Positions 29,040 through 37,993 are shown, numbered from the stretch's first letter. The stretch: 64,000 bases of DNA from Natronococcus sp. AD-5 (GCF_030734285.1 NZ_CP132294.1:1426001-1490000); one strand, 5' to 3'. Numbers and translations: made by a program. Notes: generated by a model not told the origin, from the letters alone.

Positions 29040-29420
29040 TGCATCCGCATTGTTCGATAGCCCCGATTAATATACGGACGCTAATCGTCCGCTCGTCTGA
29101 GATGCCGGCCGATCGGCTCGAGACCGCGAGCGCGACGGGACCGGCGCCCGCGTTTCCCGACACGGCACGAGTACGCCCCGGAACCCGAGGGTCCGGTCGG
29201 CCCTCCCTCGACCGATACCGCTGTTTATGCCTCGTTAACGGGTCCATTACTGTTCAGAAATGTAGAATTTCCACGGAACGAACCCGTAACGACGCCGATC
29301 TCGGTGTACCCGATCGTCACCCGCTATTGCGGGCCGAATGGGGGTGAAATATCGGACTAATTTTCAGCGCGTTCGTTATGGCGTCTATAGTAAATACCGT
29401 TCTGTGATTAGCCGCTGGTG
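29040..29420. other. Gene-free divergent promoter region
   Basis: A 381-base stretch between the leftward glmU-like gene and the rightward DUF7563 gene. It becomes AT-rich on both sides and carries the 11-mer GTCTATAGTAA at 29383-29393. No supported coding frame. Confidence 0.5.
29383..29393 (+). promoter_or_regulatory. TATA-like box (GTCTATAGTAA) before the DUF7563 gene
   Basis: It lies 28-38 bases before the ATG at 29421, the right distance for a leaderless archaeal transcript. The identical 11-mer occurs at 25483-25493 upstream of glmS. Confidence 0.45.
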
Positions 29421-29630
29421 ATGTCGACGGAACCAACCGACGTGAAGTGGACTCCGATGTCGTCCGGGCAGCAAACGACTTCCCCGCGCTGCGTCAACTG
29501 CGGCCACCAGGTAACCCGGCAGTTCGCCCGGGTCTTCGGCGACAATCGGGACGTCGTCCACGCGTGTCCCGAGTGTGCGACGTACCGGGAGATGAAGACG
29601 TCCGACTTTATTCCGGAAGAGCGCCGATAG
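29421..29630 (+). CDS. DUF7563-like zinc-ribbon microprotein
   Basis: A 69-residue protein with a two-pair zinc ribbon: RCVNCGHQVTRQFARVFG and HACPECATYREMK. The FARVFG/CPEC pattern matches the small haloarchaeal DUF7563 family. The ATG at 29421 is preferred because it follows the TATA-like box at leaderless distance; an internal ATG at 29457 would give a shorter protein beginning just before the zinc ribbon, and many relatives start there. The function is unknown. Confidence 0.75.
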   Translation: MSTEPTDVKWTPMSSGQQTTSPRCVNCGHQVTRQFARVFGDNRDVVHACPECATYREMKTSDFIPEERR

Positions 29631-29715
29631 GCTACCAGCACCGATCCCGCGCAGTACCGCTCGTGTCTACCGATCGTTTTGTCGCGCCAGACGATTCGTT
29701 CCCGCGTCGGACGGG

Positions 29716-31050
29716 TCACTCGGGGGGGTGACCCGCGTCCGCCACGCTCCGTACGATACCCGTCGCGGTCTCGAACACCGCGTCTGCGTCGGACTCGTCT
29801 CGCGCTTCCGCCGTCACCCGTACCACCGGTTCGGTTCCGCTCGCGCGAATGAGGAACCAGCCGTCGTCCGTTTCGACGCGCACGCCGTCTAAGGTATCGA
29901 CATCGCCGTATCGGTCGCTGACCGCCGTTCCCACCGCGTCCATGACGGCGCCCTTGTCCGCGACCTCGATCGACGTCCGTCGAATCGGATACTGCTCGAT
30001 TTCGCCGGCGAGCGCCGACAGCGGTCTGTCGGCCGAGACCAGTTCGACGAGTTTGCAGGCGGCCAGCGGCCCGTCGGGACAGCGGGTCTCCTCGGGCCAG
30101 ATCCACGCGCCGCTCGGTTCGCCGCCGAAGACGACGCCGTCCTCGGTCGTTCGCTCCGCCACGTAAACGTCCCCGACCTGCGTCCGGGTGAGCGAGGCGC
30201 CGGCCGCCGACAGCGCGTCGTCGACCGCGAGGCTCGTGTCGACGGGCGCCGCAACTCGGTCGCCGTCGCCCGCTGCTTCGCGGGCGAACAGGGCGAGCAG
30301 CGCGTCCTTCGGGACGAAGGTCCCGGTTTCGTCGACGGCCATCATCCGATCCGCGTCGCCGTCGTGAGCGATTCCGAGATCCGCGTCCGTTCCCTCGACG
30401 ACGGTCATGAGCGTCCCGAGCGTCTCCCGGTTCGGCTCGCTCGGCCGGCCCGGGAACGAACCGTCCGGCTGTCCGTTCAGCGTCCGGACCGTACAGCCGA
30501 GCCGGGACAGCACCGCGGCCGTAACGGTCCCGGCTCCGTTTCCGATGTCGACGACGACGCTCGGTTCCCCCTCGAGTTCGACCGCCCCCTCGAGTCGGGC
30601 TGCGTGGTACTCGCGGACGTGTTCGCGGCGCTCTCTGATGCCCTGCCCGTCCCAGTCGGCCAGGTCGTAGTCGGCCTCGCGGACGCGACGGGAGATCGAC
30701 GCCCGTTTCTCGGGACCGAACGCCTTCCCCGAGGGCGTCCAGAGCTTGATTCCGTTGTCGGTCTTCGGGTTGTGCGACGCCGTGATGACGATCCCCGCGT
30801 CCGCCTCGAGGTGGGCGATCGACCGGGCGATCGTCGGCGTCGCCTCGACGCCGACCTCGAGGACGTCGGAGCCGCACTCCTGGAGGCCCGCAGCGAGCGC
30901 GTCGACGAGGGTTCGTCCGCTGTCGCGGACGTCGCGTCCGACGACGACGCGCTCGTAGCCGTCGGACGCGACCGCGCGGCCGACGGACAGCGCGAGTTCG
31001 GCCGTAACGTCCGTTCCGACGGTTCCACGAATACCACTGGTCCCGAACAT
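29716..31050 (-). CDS. glmM: Phosphoglucosamine mutase
   Basis: A 444-residue alpha-D-phosphohexomutase that converts glucosamine-6-phosphate to glucosamine-1-phosphate. The phosphoserine loop is ITASHNPKTDNG (Ser92), the Mg2+ loop is AHDGDADRMM, the sugar-binding loop is FGGEPSGAWIW and the phosphate-binding loop is IRASGTEPVVRV. The order and spacing are normal and the length is typical. It sits beside the GlmU-like and GlmS genes, completing the UDP-GlcNAc route. The assignment as GlmM in preference to phosphomannomutase rests on this context as well as sequence. Confidence 0.9.
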   Translation of the reverse strand: MFGTSGIRGTVGTDVTAELALSVGRAVASDGYERVVVGRDVRDSGRTLVDALAAGLQECGSDVLEVGVEATPTIARSIAHLEADAGIVITASHNPKTDNGIKLWTPSGKAFGPEKRASISRRVREADYDLADWDGQGIRERREHVREYHAARLEGAVELEGEPSVVVDIGNGAGTVTAAVLSRLGCTVRTLNGQPDGSFPGRPSEPNRETLGTLMTVVEGTDADLGIAHDGDADRMMAVDETGTFVPKDALLALFAREAAGDGDRVAAPVDTSLAVDDALSAAGASLTRTQVGDVYVAERTTEDGVVFGGEPSGAWIWPEETRCPDGPLAACKLVELVSADRPLSALAGEIEQYPIRRTSIEVADKGAVMDAVGTAVSDRYGDVDTLDGVRVETDDGWFLIRASGTEPVVRVTAEARDESDADAVFETATGIVRSVADAGHPPE

Positions 31051-31424
31051 ACACGTCCGTGACGATGGCCATCGGGTTAATATGTGTCGACTACAGTCTG
31101 TGCCGTCCGTCGATTACTCGCTCGCGTTGACGTGTCGACGCGCGTCGGTCGCCGTTCCGGCCGCCGGGTCGGTAGCCGTAGATTAGCGCGTAATCGAACT
31201 CGACTGCGCCGTCGGGAGGGCGTTAGTCGCTCCCTATATTTCTGAACCGTCGGTATCGTATATACGTAGTCGGGACGCCACGTCGAAGCAGGAATGTACG
31301 CAGAGCGAGACGCTTCCCGCCCACGCGCGAGGTCCGTGACAGTTCCAACCCGCCGCGTCCGCACCGAGACGTCGAACTCCGCTCCGTCCGAGCGAACCGG
31401 ACCTACCGGTCGTTCCCGCCGCCG
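31051..31424. other. Gene-free divergent promoter region
   Basis: 374 bases between glmM (leftward) and a small winged-helix gene (rightward). AT-rich parts around 31075 and 31236-31270 (including TATATACG) could carry promoters. I see no coding frame of haloarchaeal composition. Confidence 0.5.
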
Positions 31425-31682
31425 ATGAGTGCGACGGAACAGGACGTCAAAGGCGGATCGGAGGCGGACGCCGTCGTATCCGAGCTCCCGCCCAGTTCGA
31501 AGCTCGTCTACAAGGTCCTCGAGTACGAGGGATCGATGACCCAGGAGGAAATCGCGGCCGAATCGCGGCTCTGTCCGCGAACCGTCCGGTACGCGCTCGG
31601 CAAACTCGAGGACCGCGACCTGGTCGCCAGCCGGGTCAGCCTCGCGGACGCGCGCCAGTCGAAGTACTGGATCGAGGAGTAG
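31425..31682 (+). CDS. Small winged-helix DNA-binding protein (MarR/TrmB-like)
   Basis: An 85-residue protein made almost entirely of one winged helix: LPPSSKLVYKVLEYEGSMTQ (helix 1), EEIAAESRLCPRTVRYALGK (the helix-turn-helix) and DLVASRVSLADARQSKYWI (the wing). Such proteins are frequent single-domain regulators in Halobacteria. Its place between glmM and the FemAB/phosphatase pair makes it a candidate regulator of the amino-sugar or surface-glycan genes; that is only inferred from position. Confidence 0.82.
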   Translation: MSATEQDVKGGSEADAVVSELPPSSKLVYKVLEYEGSMTQEEIAAESRLCPRTVRYALGKLEDRDLVASRVSLADARQSKYWIEE

Positions 31683-31743
31683 CCGGCTCGAAGGCCCGAC
31701 ACGGGACGCGGCGACTGTTCTCGGACGAACGAAAGAAGCGACG

Positions 31744-32754
31744 CTAGCGGAGCTTCCGGTACCGGTCGATCAGCAGGTCGAGCCCGAACGAACCGGACGT
31801 GATCGTGTAGTTGGTCTCGAGCCGCGGATTGAACTTCGCCTTGTACCGGTTGATGCTCGGAACGCCCGCGCCGACGAGGTCGTAGTAGTCGAGACCGTCC
31901 CGGAGCCCGTCGCGCATGACGTGCCAGTCGAGCAGGTCGTTGATCGGGAGGTCGATCCCGGTATCCGGCTTGACTCCGCCCTGCCAGCGGTACCGCGTCG
32001 TCTGCGACTCGACGACCAGGATGCCGCCGACGAACTCGCCGTCGACCCGGCAGACGTACGGCCTGATCGCGCCGTCGGGGAGGCGCCTGTGGACCGCACG
32101 AGCGAAGTCGGGGTTCAACTGGAACGACCGACCCTGGTTCTCGTAGCGGTTGGCGACCTGCTCGACGATGCGCTCGACGTCGTCGTTGTCGCCCTCCTCG
32201 ACAACGTAGGCGTCCTCGTCGGCGTTCCGGATGTTGTTCCTGGCGTCGCCGCTGAACCGTTTCAGGAGCGCTTCTTCCGAGCCCTCGAGGTCGACGACGT
32301 AGGTGTACCCCGGCTCGACGTCGTACTCGCTCCAGACGAACGGACGGACGTCGTCGAACTCCGCGGCGACGAACTTCGCGTACTGGGGCGAAATCGCGCC
32401 GTCGATCCACTCGATACAGCCCTCGAGGAACTGCTGGATGCGCCGGTCCGCCTTGCGCTGTTTGAGCTTGTCGACGTTCAGTAGCGACGGGCCGAGGTAA
32501 CAGGACCACGACCGGGGCGCGGGCGAGAACGCGCCGGTGATCGGTCCCTTGGAGTACTCGAAGATCGGAAAGATCCCGACGGCCTCCTGACCCTTGAACC
32601 CGGTGAGCAGGTACGGCGTCGTGCCGGTGTCCTCGGCCTGCAGTCGGACGGCTTCCGCTCGACTGAACGGATTCGTCCCGTCGGATCGCTCGACGTAGCG
32701 GTTCCACTCGTCGGCGTCCGCGTCCGGATCGAGGACGGTGATGTCGACGCTCAT
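31744..32754 (-). CDS. FemAB-like GNAT acyltransferase
   Basis: A 336-residue protein related to the FemAB/peptidoglycan-bridge family (double GNAT fold). Recognisable parts are NPFSRAEAVRLQAEDTGTTP, PAPRSWSCYLGPSLL, SEEALLKRFSGDARNNIRNA, YVCRVDGEFVGGILVVES, RYRWQGGV and the C-terminal YYDLVGAGVPSINRYKAKFN, which is a conserved FemAB-type ending. In bacteria these enzymes add amino acids from aminoacyl-tRNA to lipid II. This archaeon should lack peptidoglycan, so the acceptor is probably another lipid-linked glycan or protein. It begins two bases after the upstream phosphatase stop and must be co-translated with it. Confidence 0.82.
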   Translation of the reverse strand: MSVDITVLDPDADADEWNRYVERSDGTNPFSRAEAVRLQAEDTGTTPYLLTGFKGQEAVGIFPIFEYSKGPITGAFSPAPRSWSCYLGPSLLNVDKLKQRKADRRIQQFLEGCIEWIDGAISPQYAKFVAAEFDDVRPFVWSEYDVEPGYTYVVDLEGSEEALLKRFSGDARNNIRNADEDAYVVEEGDNDDVERIVEQVANRYENQGRSFQLNPDFARAVHRRLPDGAIRPYVCRVDGEFVGGILVVESQTTRYRWQGGVKPDTGIDLPINDLLDWHVMRDGLRDGLDYYDLVGAGVPSINRYKAKFNPRLETNYTITSGSFGLDLLIDRYRKLR

Positions 32755-32756
32755 CG

Positions 32757-34382
32757 TCAGAGGTACCCCAGGTCGGAGAGCCGATCCTCGACGGCCGCAT
32801 CGTCGGTTACGGTGATCGGCTCCGGCTCGTAGGCCGGGTATCTGGTCACGGCGCTCTCCTCGACGACCGGCAGGGTCGTCCCGTCCATCTCGGCGTCGAT
32901 CGGGACGTCGAACAGCGAGCAGATCGTCGGCGCGACGTCGAAGATCGTCGCGCCCTCGAGCGACGCCGTCTCGTCGAACGCCGAACCGGCGGCCGCGACG
33001 ACGCCGGTCCGCTTGTGGTTCCAGGGCTCCATCGGTTCGCCGAACTGCGGCTGGTCGAGATCTGCCACGATCGCGTTGTCGAACCCGGCGGGAACGGTCA
33101 CGATGTCGGGACCGTTGTCGAGGAACGGGCCGCTGAAGTAGTGCTCCCGCGGTTCGACCGAGTCGAACACCGGCTCGCCGTCGGGCGTCCGAACCGCCGA
33201 CAGCTCCTCGACGAGCTCCGCGCGGACGGCCTCGTACTCGGCGTGTGGCACCCGGCCGTTCGGCTCGCGTCCCTCGAGGTTGATCCGGACGCCGAGTTCG
33301 CTCTTCGAGCGGACGTACGCCCGAGAGTTCGGGAAGTCGACCTGCGTACTGGCCGCCCGGATCACGTCGTTCGGCACGCGGCGACCGATCGGTTCTTTCA
33401 GCCCGACCAGGTCGAGCGCGTTGGCAACTCGCTGGGTGGTGATTCCGAATTTCGCGGCGACGTTCATCACCCGCTCGAGCGGAGTCACTTCGTGCTCGCC
33501 CGCGTCCTCGCCCTCGAGGAGGTCGTTCTCCCAGGCTCGCGACCAGTCGGGCATCCCGTCGCCGCCGCTCCGTCCGGTGAGATACCCGTCGTCTCGAAGG
33601 CGTTCGTTGATCCGGAACTCGCGACCGGTGACTCTTCCCATGCCGTGGTCGCTGACGATCAGCACGTTCTCCGGATCGTGGCGCTCGATCGTCTCCGCGA
33701 TCTGGCGATCCACCTCGCGGTAGACGGCCTCGACGACCGCCCTCTCGCCCGGGCGCTCGTGGAAGATCGAGTCGGTCTGCTGGAACTGGAGGAAGCCGAA
33801 CTCGGGTTCGAAGCGCCGACAGAGGTACCGGAACGCCTTCCCGCGAAGTTCGACCGTCCGTTCGTACCCCTCGATCGATCGATCCGGCTCGGGACCGCTC
33901 TGGGGGTAGATTCGGTAGTCGCCGCAGGCCTTTTCGACGTCCTCGAGGATTCCCTCGGGGTGACAGTCCGGGTCCTCGGGTGCGGTCATCCCCGGGATCA
34001 ACGCGCCGTCGAACTCCCGCGCCGGATGCGTGACGGGGAGGTTGACGACGACGCTCGAGATCCCGTGCTCGCTCAGGAGTTCCCAGACGGGGCGTTCGCG
34101 AACGTGCGTCGCGTTGACCACGTTCCAGTCGTAACCGTCGAACGAGAGGAAATCGAAGACGCCGTGTTTGCCGGGGTTCTTCCCGGTGTACATCGAAGGC
34201 CAGGCGCTGGCCGTCCACGGCGGGATCTGCGACTCGAGCGGTCCGCTGGTCCCCGTCTCGAACAGTCGTTGCAACGTCGGAATCTCCCCGGCCTCGAACA
34301 GCGGCTCGAGAACCGGACGACAGCCGGCGTCGAGGCCGATGACGAGGAGACGAAAGTCGCTTCCGTCGTTCGAACCATCCAT
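32757..34382 (-). CDS. Alkaline-phosphatase-superfamily phosphodiesterase/phosphatase (copy 1)
   Basis: A 541-residue protein of the type I phosphodiesterase/nucleotide pyrophosphatase branch. Metal and catalytic positions visible: LLVIGLDAGCRPVLEPL (first Asp), PPWTASAWPSMYTGKNPGKHG (nucleophile Thr region), VLIVSDHGMG and the late histidine in WNHKRTGVV. No signal peptide is seen, so it seems cytoplasmic. The C-terminus ends VEDRLSDLGYL, a tail shared with copy 2 at 55613-57208. It forms a two-gene unit with the FemAB-like gene. The start is the ATG at 34382; the frame runs on two codons further to a TTG. Confidence 0.87.
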   Translation of the reverse strand: MDGSNDGSDFRLLVIGLDAGCRPVLEPLFEAGEIPTLQRLFETGTSGPLESQIPPWTASAWPSMYTGKNPGKHGVFDFLSFDGYDWNVVNATHVRERPVWELLSEHGISSVVVNLPVTHPAREFDGALIPGMTAPEDPDCHPEGILEDVEKACGDYRIYPQSGPEPDRSIEGYERTVELRGKAFRYLCRRFEPEFGFLQFQQTDSIFHERPGERAVVEAVYREVDRQIAETIERHDPENVLIVSDHGMGRVTGREFRINERLRDDGYLTGRSGGDGMPDWSRAWENDLLEGEDAGEHEVTPLERVMNVAAKFGITTQRVANALDLVGLKEPIGRRVPNDVIRAASTQVDFPNSRAYVRSKSELGVRINLEGREPNGRVPHAEYEAVRAELVEELSAVRTPDGEPVFDSVEPREHYFSGPFLDNGPDIVTVPAGFDNAIVADLDQPQFGEPMEPWNHKRTGVVAAAGSAFDETASLEGATIFDVAPTICSLFDVPIDAEMDGTTLPVVEESAVTRYPAYEPEPITVTDDAAVEDRLSDLGYL

Positions 34383-34612
34383 GGACAAATATGCCGTCCG
34401 TTCGTGCTTTGTTATGCAACTGCTGGACGGCTGTAAGCCCGCACTGTACTTTTCGTGGCTAGATCGGTCGAATATCCCGATCAGCTGTAAGCACCGCCTG
34501 TCGCTGACGGCGGTGGTGTATCGTCCGCATCACTAAGACGGTCCTTCAGATAGTAGTTTGCTGTCATGACTGTATCGCTCCTGATGATTATCAAAGCGAC
34601 CACCCGAGGCGT

Positions 34613-35749
34613 ATGATAGAAACGCTCTCCTTGCTCCTCTGCGTTCTCGCGGGACGATCGACCGGTCTCGAGTCGTCCGGTCCGACCGGCATCGAGGCGT
34701 TCGTCGAGCAGCACGCACGCGACGTCACGTACTACGGTTCGGGGAAGGCGGCGCTCCGAGACGGCCTGGCCTCGATCGCCGAACCCGGACAGAACGTCCT
34801 CGTTCCCGCGTACCTTCCCGACGCGGTCGTCGAGCCGTTTTGCGAACTCGGACTCGAGCCGCGACGTTACCGAATCAAGGAAACCCTCGCTCCGGACCTG
34901 GCCGACGTCGAGCGCCGGATCGACGCCGACACGGTCGCCGTCATGTCGGTCAACTACTTCGGCTTTCCCCAGCCCGGGCTCGACGAGCTCACCGCGCTGA
35001 TCGACGAGCACGGGTGTTACCACATCGACGACAACGCTCACGCGCCGCTCAGCGTCGTCGACGGCACCCTGCTCGGCACGCGCGGAGATCTGGGAATAAC
35101 CAGCCTCCGGAAGCTCCTCCCGATCCCGGACGGGGCGCTGCTCTACTGTAACAGCGACGGCGTCCGCGAGCGATTCGAACCGTCGTCGCTCTCGGGCGTC
35201 CACGAGCGGTTCGACGCCAGCGACTGCCAGTTCGTCGCCAAGTCCCTCGCCGTCGACGTGTTCAGCGCGGACGACAGGGTTCGTCGGTCGGTCGACGCGC
35301 TCGTCACCGGCCGTCGGAATTCGCTCGCAGCGGCGAATCCGGCCGACCGGTACGAGGCCGGGAAACGACCCATGTCGAAGCTCTCGGCGCGCGTCGTCGA
35401 TAATTCCGACCCGAAAGCGATCCGGTCCGCTCGACGAGAGAACTACCGGACCTGGCGACGGGTGCTCGCGTCGCGGGACGATCTCGAGGTTCGCTGGGAG
35501 TCGCTACCCGACGGAATCTGCCCGCAGGTCTTTCCCGTTCGAACGCGCGACCCGGAACGATTTCTCGCGGAACTCGAGGGGGTGGGGATGCGCGGCGCCC
35601 ACACCTGGCCGCGACTCGCCGAGTCCGTCCGCACGGACCCGACCTACGAGACGTCGACGGCCCTCGCTCGAGAGACCGTCGTTCTCCCGGTCCAGCAGTG
35701 CGTCGATCCGTCGTCGATCAGGGCCGTCGGAGAAAAACTGCGACGCTGA
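34613..35749 (+). CDS. DegT/DnrJ/EryC1/StrS-like aminotransferase
   Basis: A 378-residue PLP-dependent, fold-type I protein resembling sugar aminotransferases of surface-glycan loci. Recognisable: DVTYYGSGKAALRDGLA, GQNVLVPAYLPDAVVEP, AVMSVNYFGFPQPGLDELTA, the PLP-aspartate region CYHIDDNAHAPLSV and the lysine loop ITSLRKLLPIPDGALLYC. It would transfer an amino group to a nucleotide-activated ketosugar, though some family members act elsewhere. It is divergent from the phosphatase/FemAB pair, and the first 20 residues (ETLSLLLCVLAGR) are hydrophobic, which is unusual and may mean the true start is later. Confidence 0.78.
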   Translation: MIETLSLLLCVLAGRSTGLESSGPTGIEAFVEQHARDVTYYGSGKAALRDGLASIAEPGQNVLVPAYLPDAVVEPFCELGLEPRRYRIKETLAPDLADVERRIDADTVAVMSVNYFGFPQPGLDELTALIDEHGCYHIDDNAHAPLSVVDGTLLGTRGDLGITSLRKLLPIPDGALLYCNSDGVRERFEPSSLSGVHERFDASDCQFVAKSLAVDVFSADDRVRRSVDALVTGRRNSLAAANPADRYEAGKRPMSKLSARVVDNSDPKAIRSARRENYRTWRRVLASRDDLEVRWESLPDGICPQVFPVRTRDPERFLAELEGVGMRGAHTWPRLAESVRTDPTYETSTALARETVVLPVQQCVDPSSIRAVGEKLRR

Positions 35750-35768
35750 GACGCGAGCGAAGGTCGAC

Positions 35769-37439
35769 TCAGTCGCTCTCGACCGTCGACGCGATCTTCG
35801 ACTCGACCTCCCCGTCGAGCCCGTACGTCCGCTCCTCGGTTCGCTCGAGCACCGACTGCGTGCGAAGCTCCGAAACGAGGCTCTGGACGGCGATCGTCGA
35901 CCGGTCGATCCGGGCGGCGATGCGCTCGGTCTCGAGCGGGCCGTCGCGAACGAGTTCGGCGAGCACGCGTCGAGCAGTCTCGGTCGAACACAGCGAGTCG
36001 TCACAGGCGCGCTCGAGGCGGGCGTCGAGCCACGCCGTCTCGAGCAGCCCCTCGAGGTCGCGCTCCTCGTTCGCGACGACGAGGTCGGAGTCGTCGACCG
36101 TTCCGGCGTCCGTGTAGCCGAACTCGTGATCGTCGCCGGAAACCTGCAGGATCTCCGCGCTCTCGCCGACCCCATCGTCGGGGGTTCGCTCGTCCTCGAG
36201 TTCGCCGATCCGATCCCGCAGCCGTTCGTTCGCCGTTCGCAGTCGATCTCGCTCGTCCGTTCGAGACTCGAGTTCCCCCTCCAGGCGGTCGATGCGCTCG
36301 TCGCGTTCCTCGAGCGTTTCCTCGAGTTCGTCGCGTTCGGTCTCGAGGTCGACGATCTCGTCGTGGAGCCGGCGGAGTTCGTCGTCGGTGCCGGGCAACT
36401 GGGACTGCATCGTCTCCGGCCGGGTTAACGCGTCGGCCATCTGCTTGGCCGCGTGGGAGATGTCGCGTGCGGACTCGAGTTCGTCCTCCAAGGTCTCGAT
36501 GCGTTTTTCCTTCTTCTCGAGTTCGTTCTCGAGTTCGAGAATCCGGTTCTCCTCCTGCTGTTTTCGCTCGGAGATATCCTGGAGGTCGCCGACGAGGGTA
36601 TCGGAGACGGACTTGAGTTCGGGGCGCTCGAAGTCGTCGAGGCCGGGCGTCGCGCCGGCGTCGAAGGTGCGTTTCCGCCGGAACTGTACCTTGCGGACGT
36701 CGACCTCGGTCCAGTCGGTCTGGACGAACGCCTGGCCGTCGTCGAGGTCCGAGACGAGTTCGGCGTACTCGGTGTCGATGATCCGTCCGACGACCTTCGT
36801 GTCGTTGTCCCAGGTCAGCCGGTGCCAGACGAGCCAGTTCGCCTGCGTGATGAAGTCCTTCTTGACGTCCGCCGGTCGCTGACTGATGCCGAGAATGCCG
36901 AGACCGTGTTTACGGCCCCGTTTGCCGATCTTGATCAGCAGGTTCCCGGTCTCGCCGACGCCGCCGCCCTCCGGAATGTACTCGTGGACCTCCTCGACTA
37001 CCAGCAGGAACGGCTTCTTGAGTTTCTTCTCCTTGACGAACAGCTGACGGGCGACCTCCCGCAGAAGTTCGTCCGCGACGTCCTCGTCCAGGTAACCGGA
37101 GACGTCGAGGATCACCGGGACGTTCTCTTCCAAGGCGAGCGTCGCCATCTGCTCCGCGTGCTCGGGTCCGATCTGGATGTCGCACTCCTCGTCGGCCCCG
37201 GCGTGGAGCATCTCGTACTCCTCCTTGAGGCCGTAGTACTCGCCGTCCGTGTCGACGATCAGCAGGGGAAAGCCCGCCTCGAGCAGCTCCTCGGCAATGA
37301 CGGACGCGGTGTTCGACTTCCCCGACCCCGACTTGCCGGTGACGAATCCTCGCCCGGTGAGCAGTTCGACGACGGGGAGTTTCAGGTCCGCTCCGCCGTC
37401 GGTTTCGCCGACGAGGACCTCGCGTTGCTGGTCGCTCAC
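35769..37439 (-). CDS. HerA-like ATPase with coiled coil and winged helix
   Basis: A 556-residue protein. Residues 1-280 form a HerA/FtsK-type (DUF87) ATPase: GFVTGKSGSGKSNTASVIAE (Walker A, 35-42), LLIVDTDGEYYGL, PFLLVVEEVHEYIPEGGG (Walker B) and GILGISQRPADVKKDF (sensor). Residues about 295-430 are a long charged coiled coil, and the C-terminal ~100 residues look like a winged helix (ERIAARIDRSTIAVQSLVSE). HerA proteins pump DNA, often with NurA nuclease; no nuclease is adjacent here. The start is a GTG at 37439; an ATG upstream is out of frame and opens a 12-codon frame whose stop overlaps the GTG. Confidence 0.83.
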   Translation of the reverse strand: MSDQQREVLVGETDGGADLKLPVVELLTGRGFVTGKSGSGKSNTASVIAEELLEAGFPLLIVDTDGEYYGLKEEYEMLHAGADEECDIQIGPEHAEQMATLALEENVPVILDVSGYLDEDVADELLREVARQLFVKEKKLKKPFLLVVEEVHEYIPEGGGVGETGNLLIKIGKRGRKHGLGILGISQRPADVKKDFITQANWLVWHRLTWDNDTKVVGRIIDTEYAELVSDLDDGQAFVQTDWTEVDVRKVQFRRKRTFDAGATPGLDDFERPELKSVSDTLVGDLQDISERKQQEENRILELENELEKKEKRIETLEDELESARDISHAAKQMADALTRPETMQSQLPGTDDELRRLHDEIVDLETERDELEETLEERDERIDRLEGELESRTDERDRLRTANERLRDRIGELEDERTPDDGVGESAEILQVSGDDHEFGYTDAGTVDDSDLVVANEERDLEGLLETAWLDARLERACDDSLCSTETARRVLAELVRDGPLETERIAARIDRSTIAVQSLVSELRTQSVLERTEERTYGLDGEVESKIASTVESD

Positions 37440-37917
37440 CGCCCCACCACCGCCGCCGCGCGCGACTCGCTCATGCTATCAGTACAGTCCGAACACGTGA
37501 CCTTGAATATTGGCTTCACGTCGGTCGCGCGACGCCCCGTCCGACTTCGAGCGGGAGCCGAGCGCCTTCACGACGCGCCGTCGGCGCTCGCCCAATGAGG
37601 CGTGTGAACACACCGAGGAAACAGTTATGTCAGTTCCCGCAGACGATACGAACACGCACCGACGATGACCCCGACCCTACCACCGACCGAGCTTCCGTCT
37701 CCCGCACGCGCGGGAACGGGCGTTTGCGGATCCGTCCGCTATCGGAATGGATCCGCGATCGGTGGCTGTGGGCGGGGTAACTGACGGCCGTTTCGGCCGC
37801 CGTCCCGTCCGCGCCGCGCACGTTCGCGCTCGGCCGGACGGCTCACCTTTTTCCGGGACACGACTCGTGTGCCGGTACCGCGTCAGTCGCCGGCCAGCGG
37901 AAACTGCGCGGGGACGA
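37440..37917. other. Gene-free region
   Basis: 478 bases upstream of both the HerA-like gene (leftward) and the tRNA-like element. Frames here are arginine/proline-rich shadows. No hairpin or promoter stands out except the AT-rich part at 37495-37515. Confidence 0.45.
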
Positions 37918-37991
37918 CCCCCCGTGGTGTAGCCGGCCAACACGCGGACCCGAACGGGTCCGAGCGTCGAGTTCGATCCTCGACGGGGGGC
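37918..37991 (+). other. tRNA-like cloverleaf without a usable anticodon
   Basis: The sequence folds as a tRNA: acceptor CCCCCCG/CGGGGGG (37918-37924 with 37984-37990), TG, D-stem GTGT/ACAC, T-stem TCGAG/CTCGA with a canonical T-loop TTCGATC. Box A-like and box B-like sequences are present. The anticodon arm, however, is CGGAC/GTCCG around an eight-base loop CCGAACGG; it can zip further into a 7-bp stem with a GAAC tetraloop, and it has no U33. It therefore cannot decode normally. It ends two bases before the ATG at 37994. It may be a decayed tRNA or an RNA element with another role. Confidence 0.6.
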
Positions 37992-37993
37992 TC

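Noticed and set aside
31744-34419. Single 891-residue fusion of a phosphatase and the FemAB-like protein
   Set aside because: That frame matches FemAB only in its last third; the rest is an arginine-rich shadow of the phosphatase, which is read in another frame.
37918-37991. Calling the tRNA-like element tRNA-Phe because GAA sits in the loop
   Set aside because: The loop has eight bases, lacks U33, and the body does not resemble haloarchaeal tRNA-Phe. I list it as tRNA-like instead.
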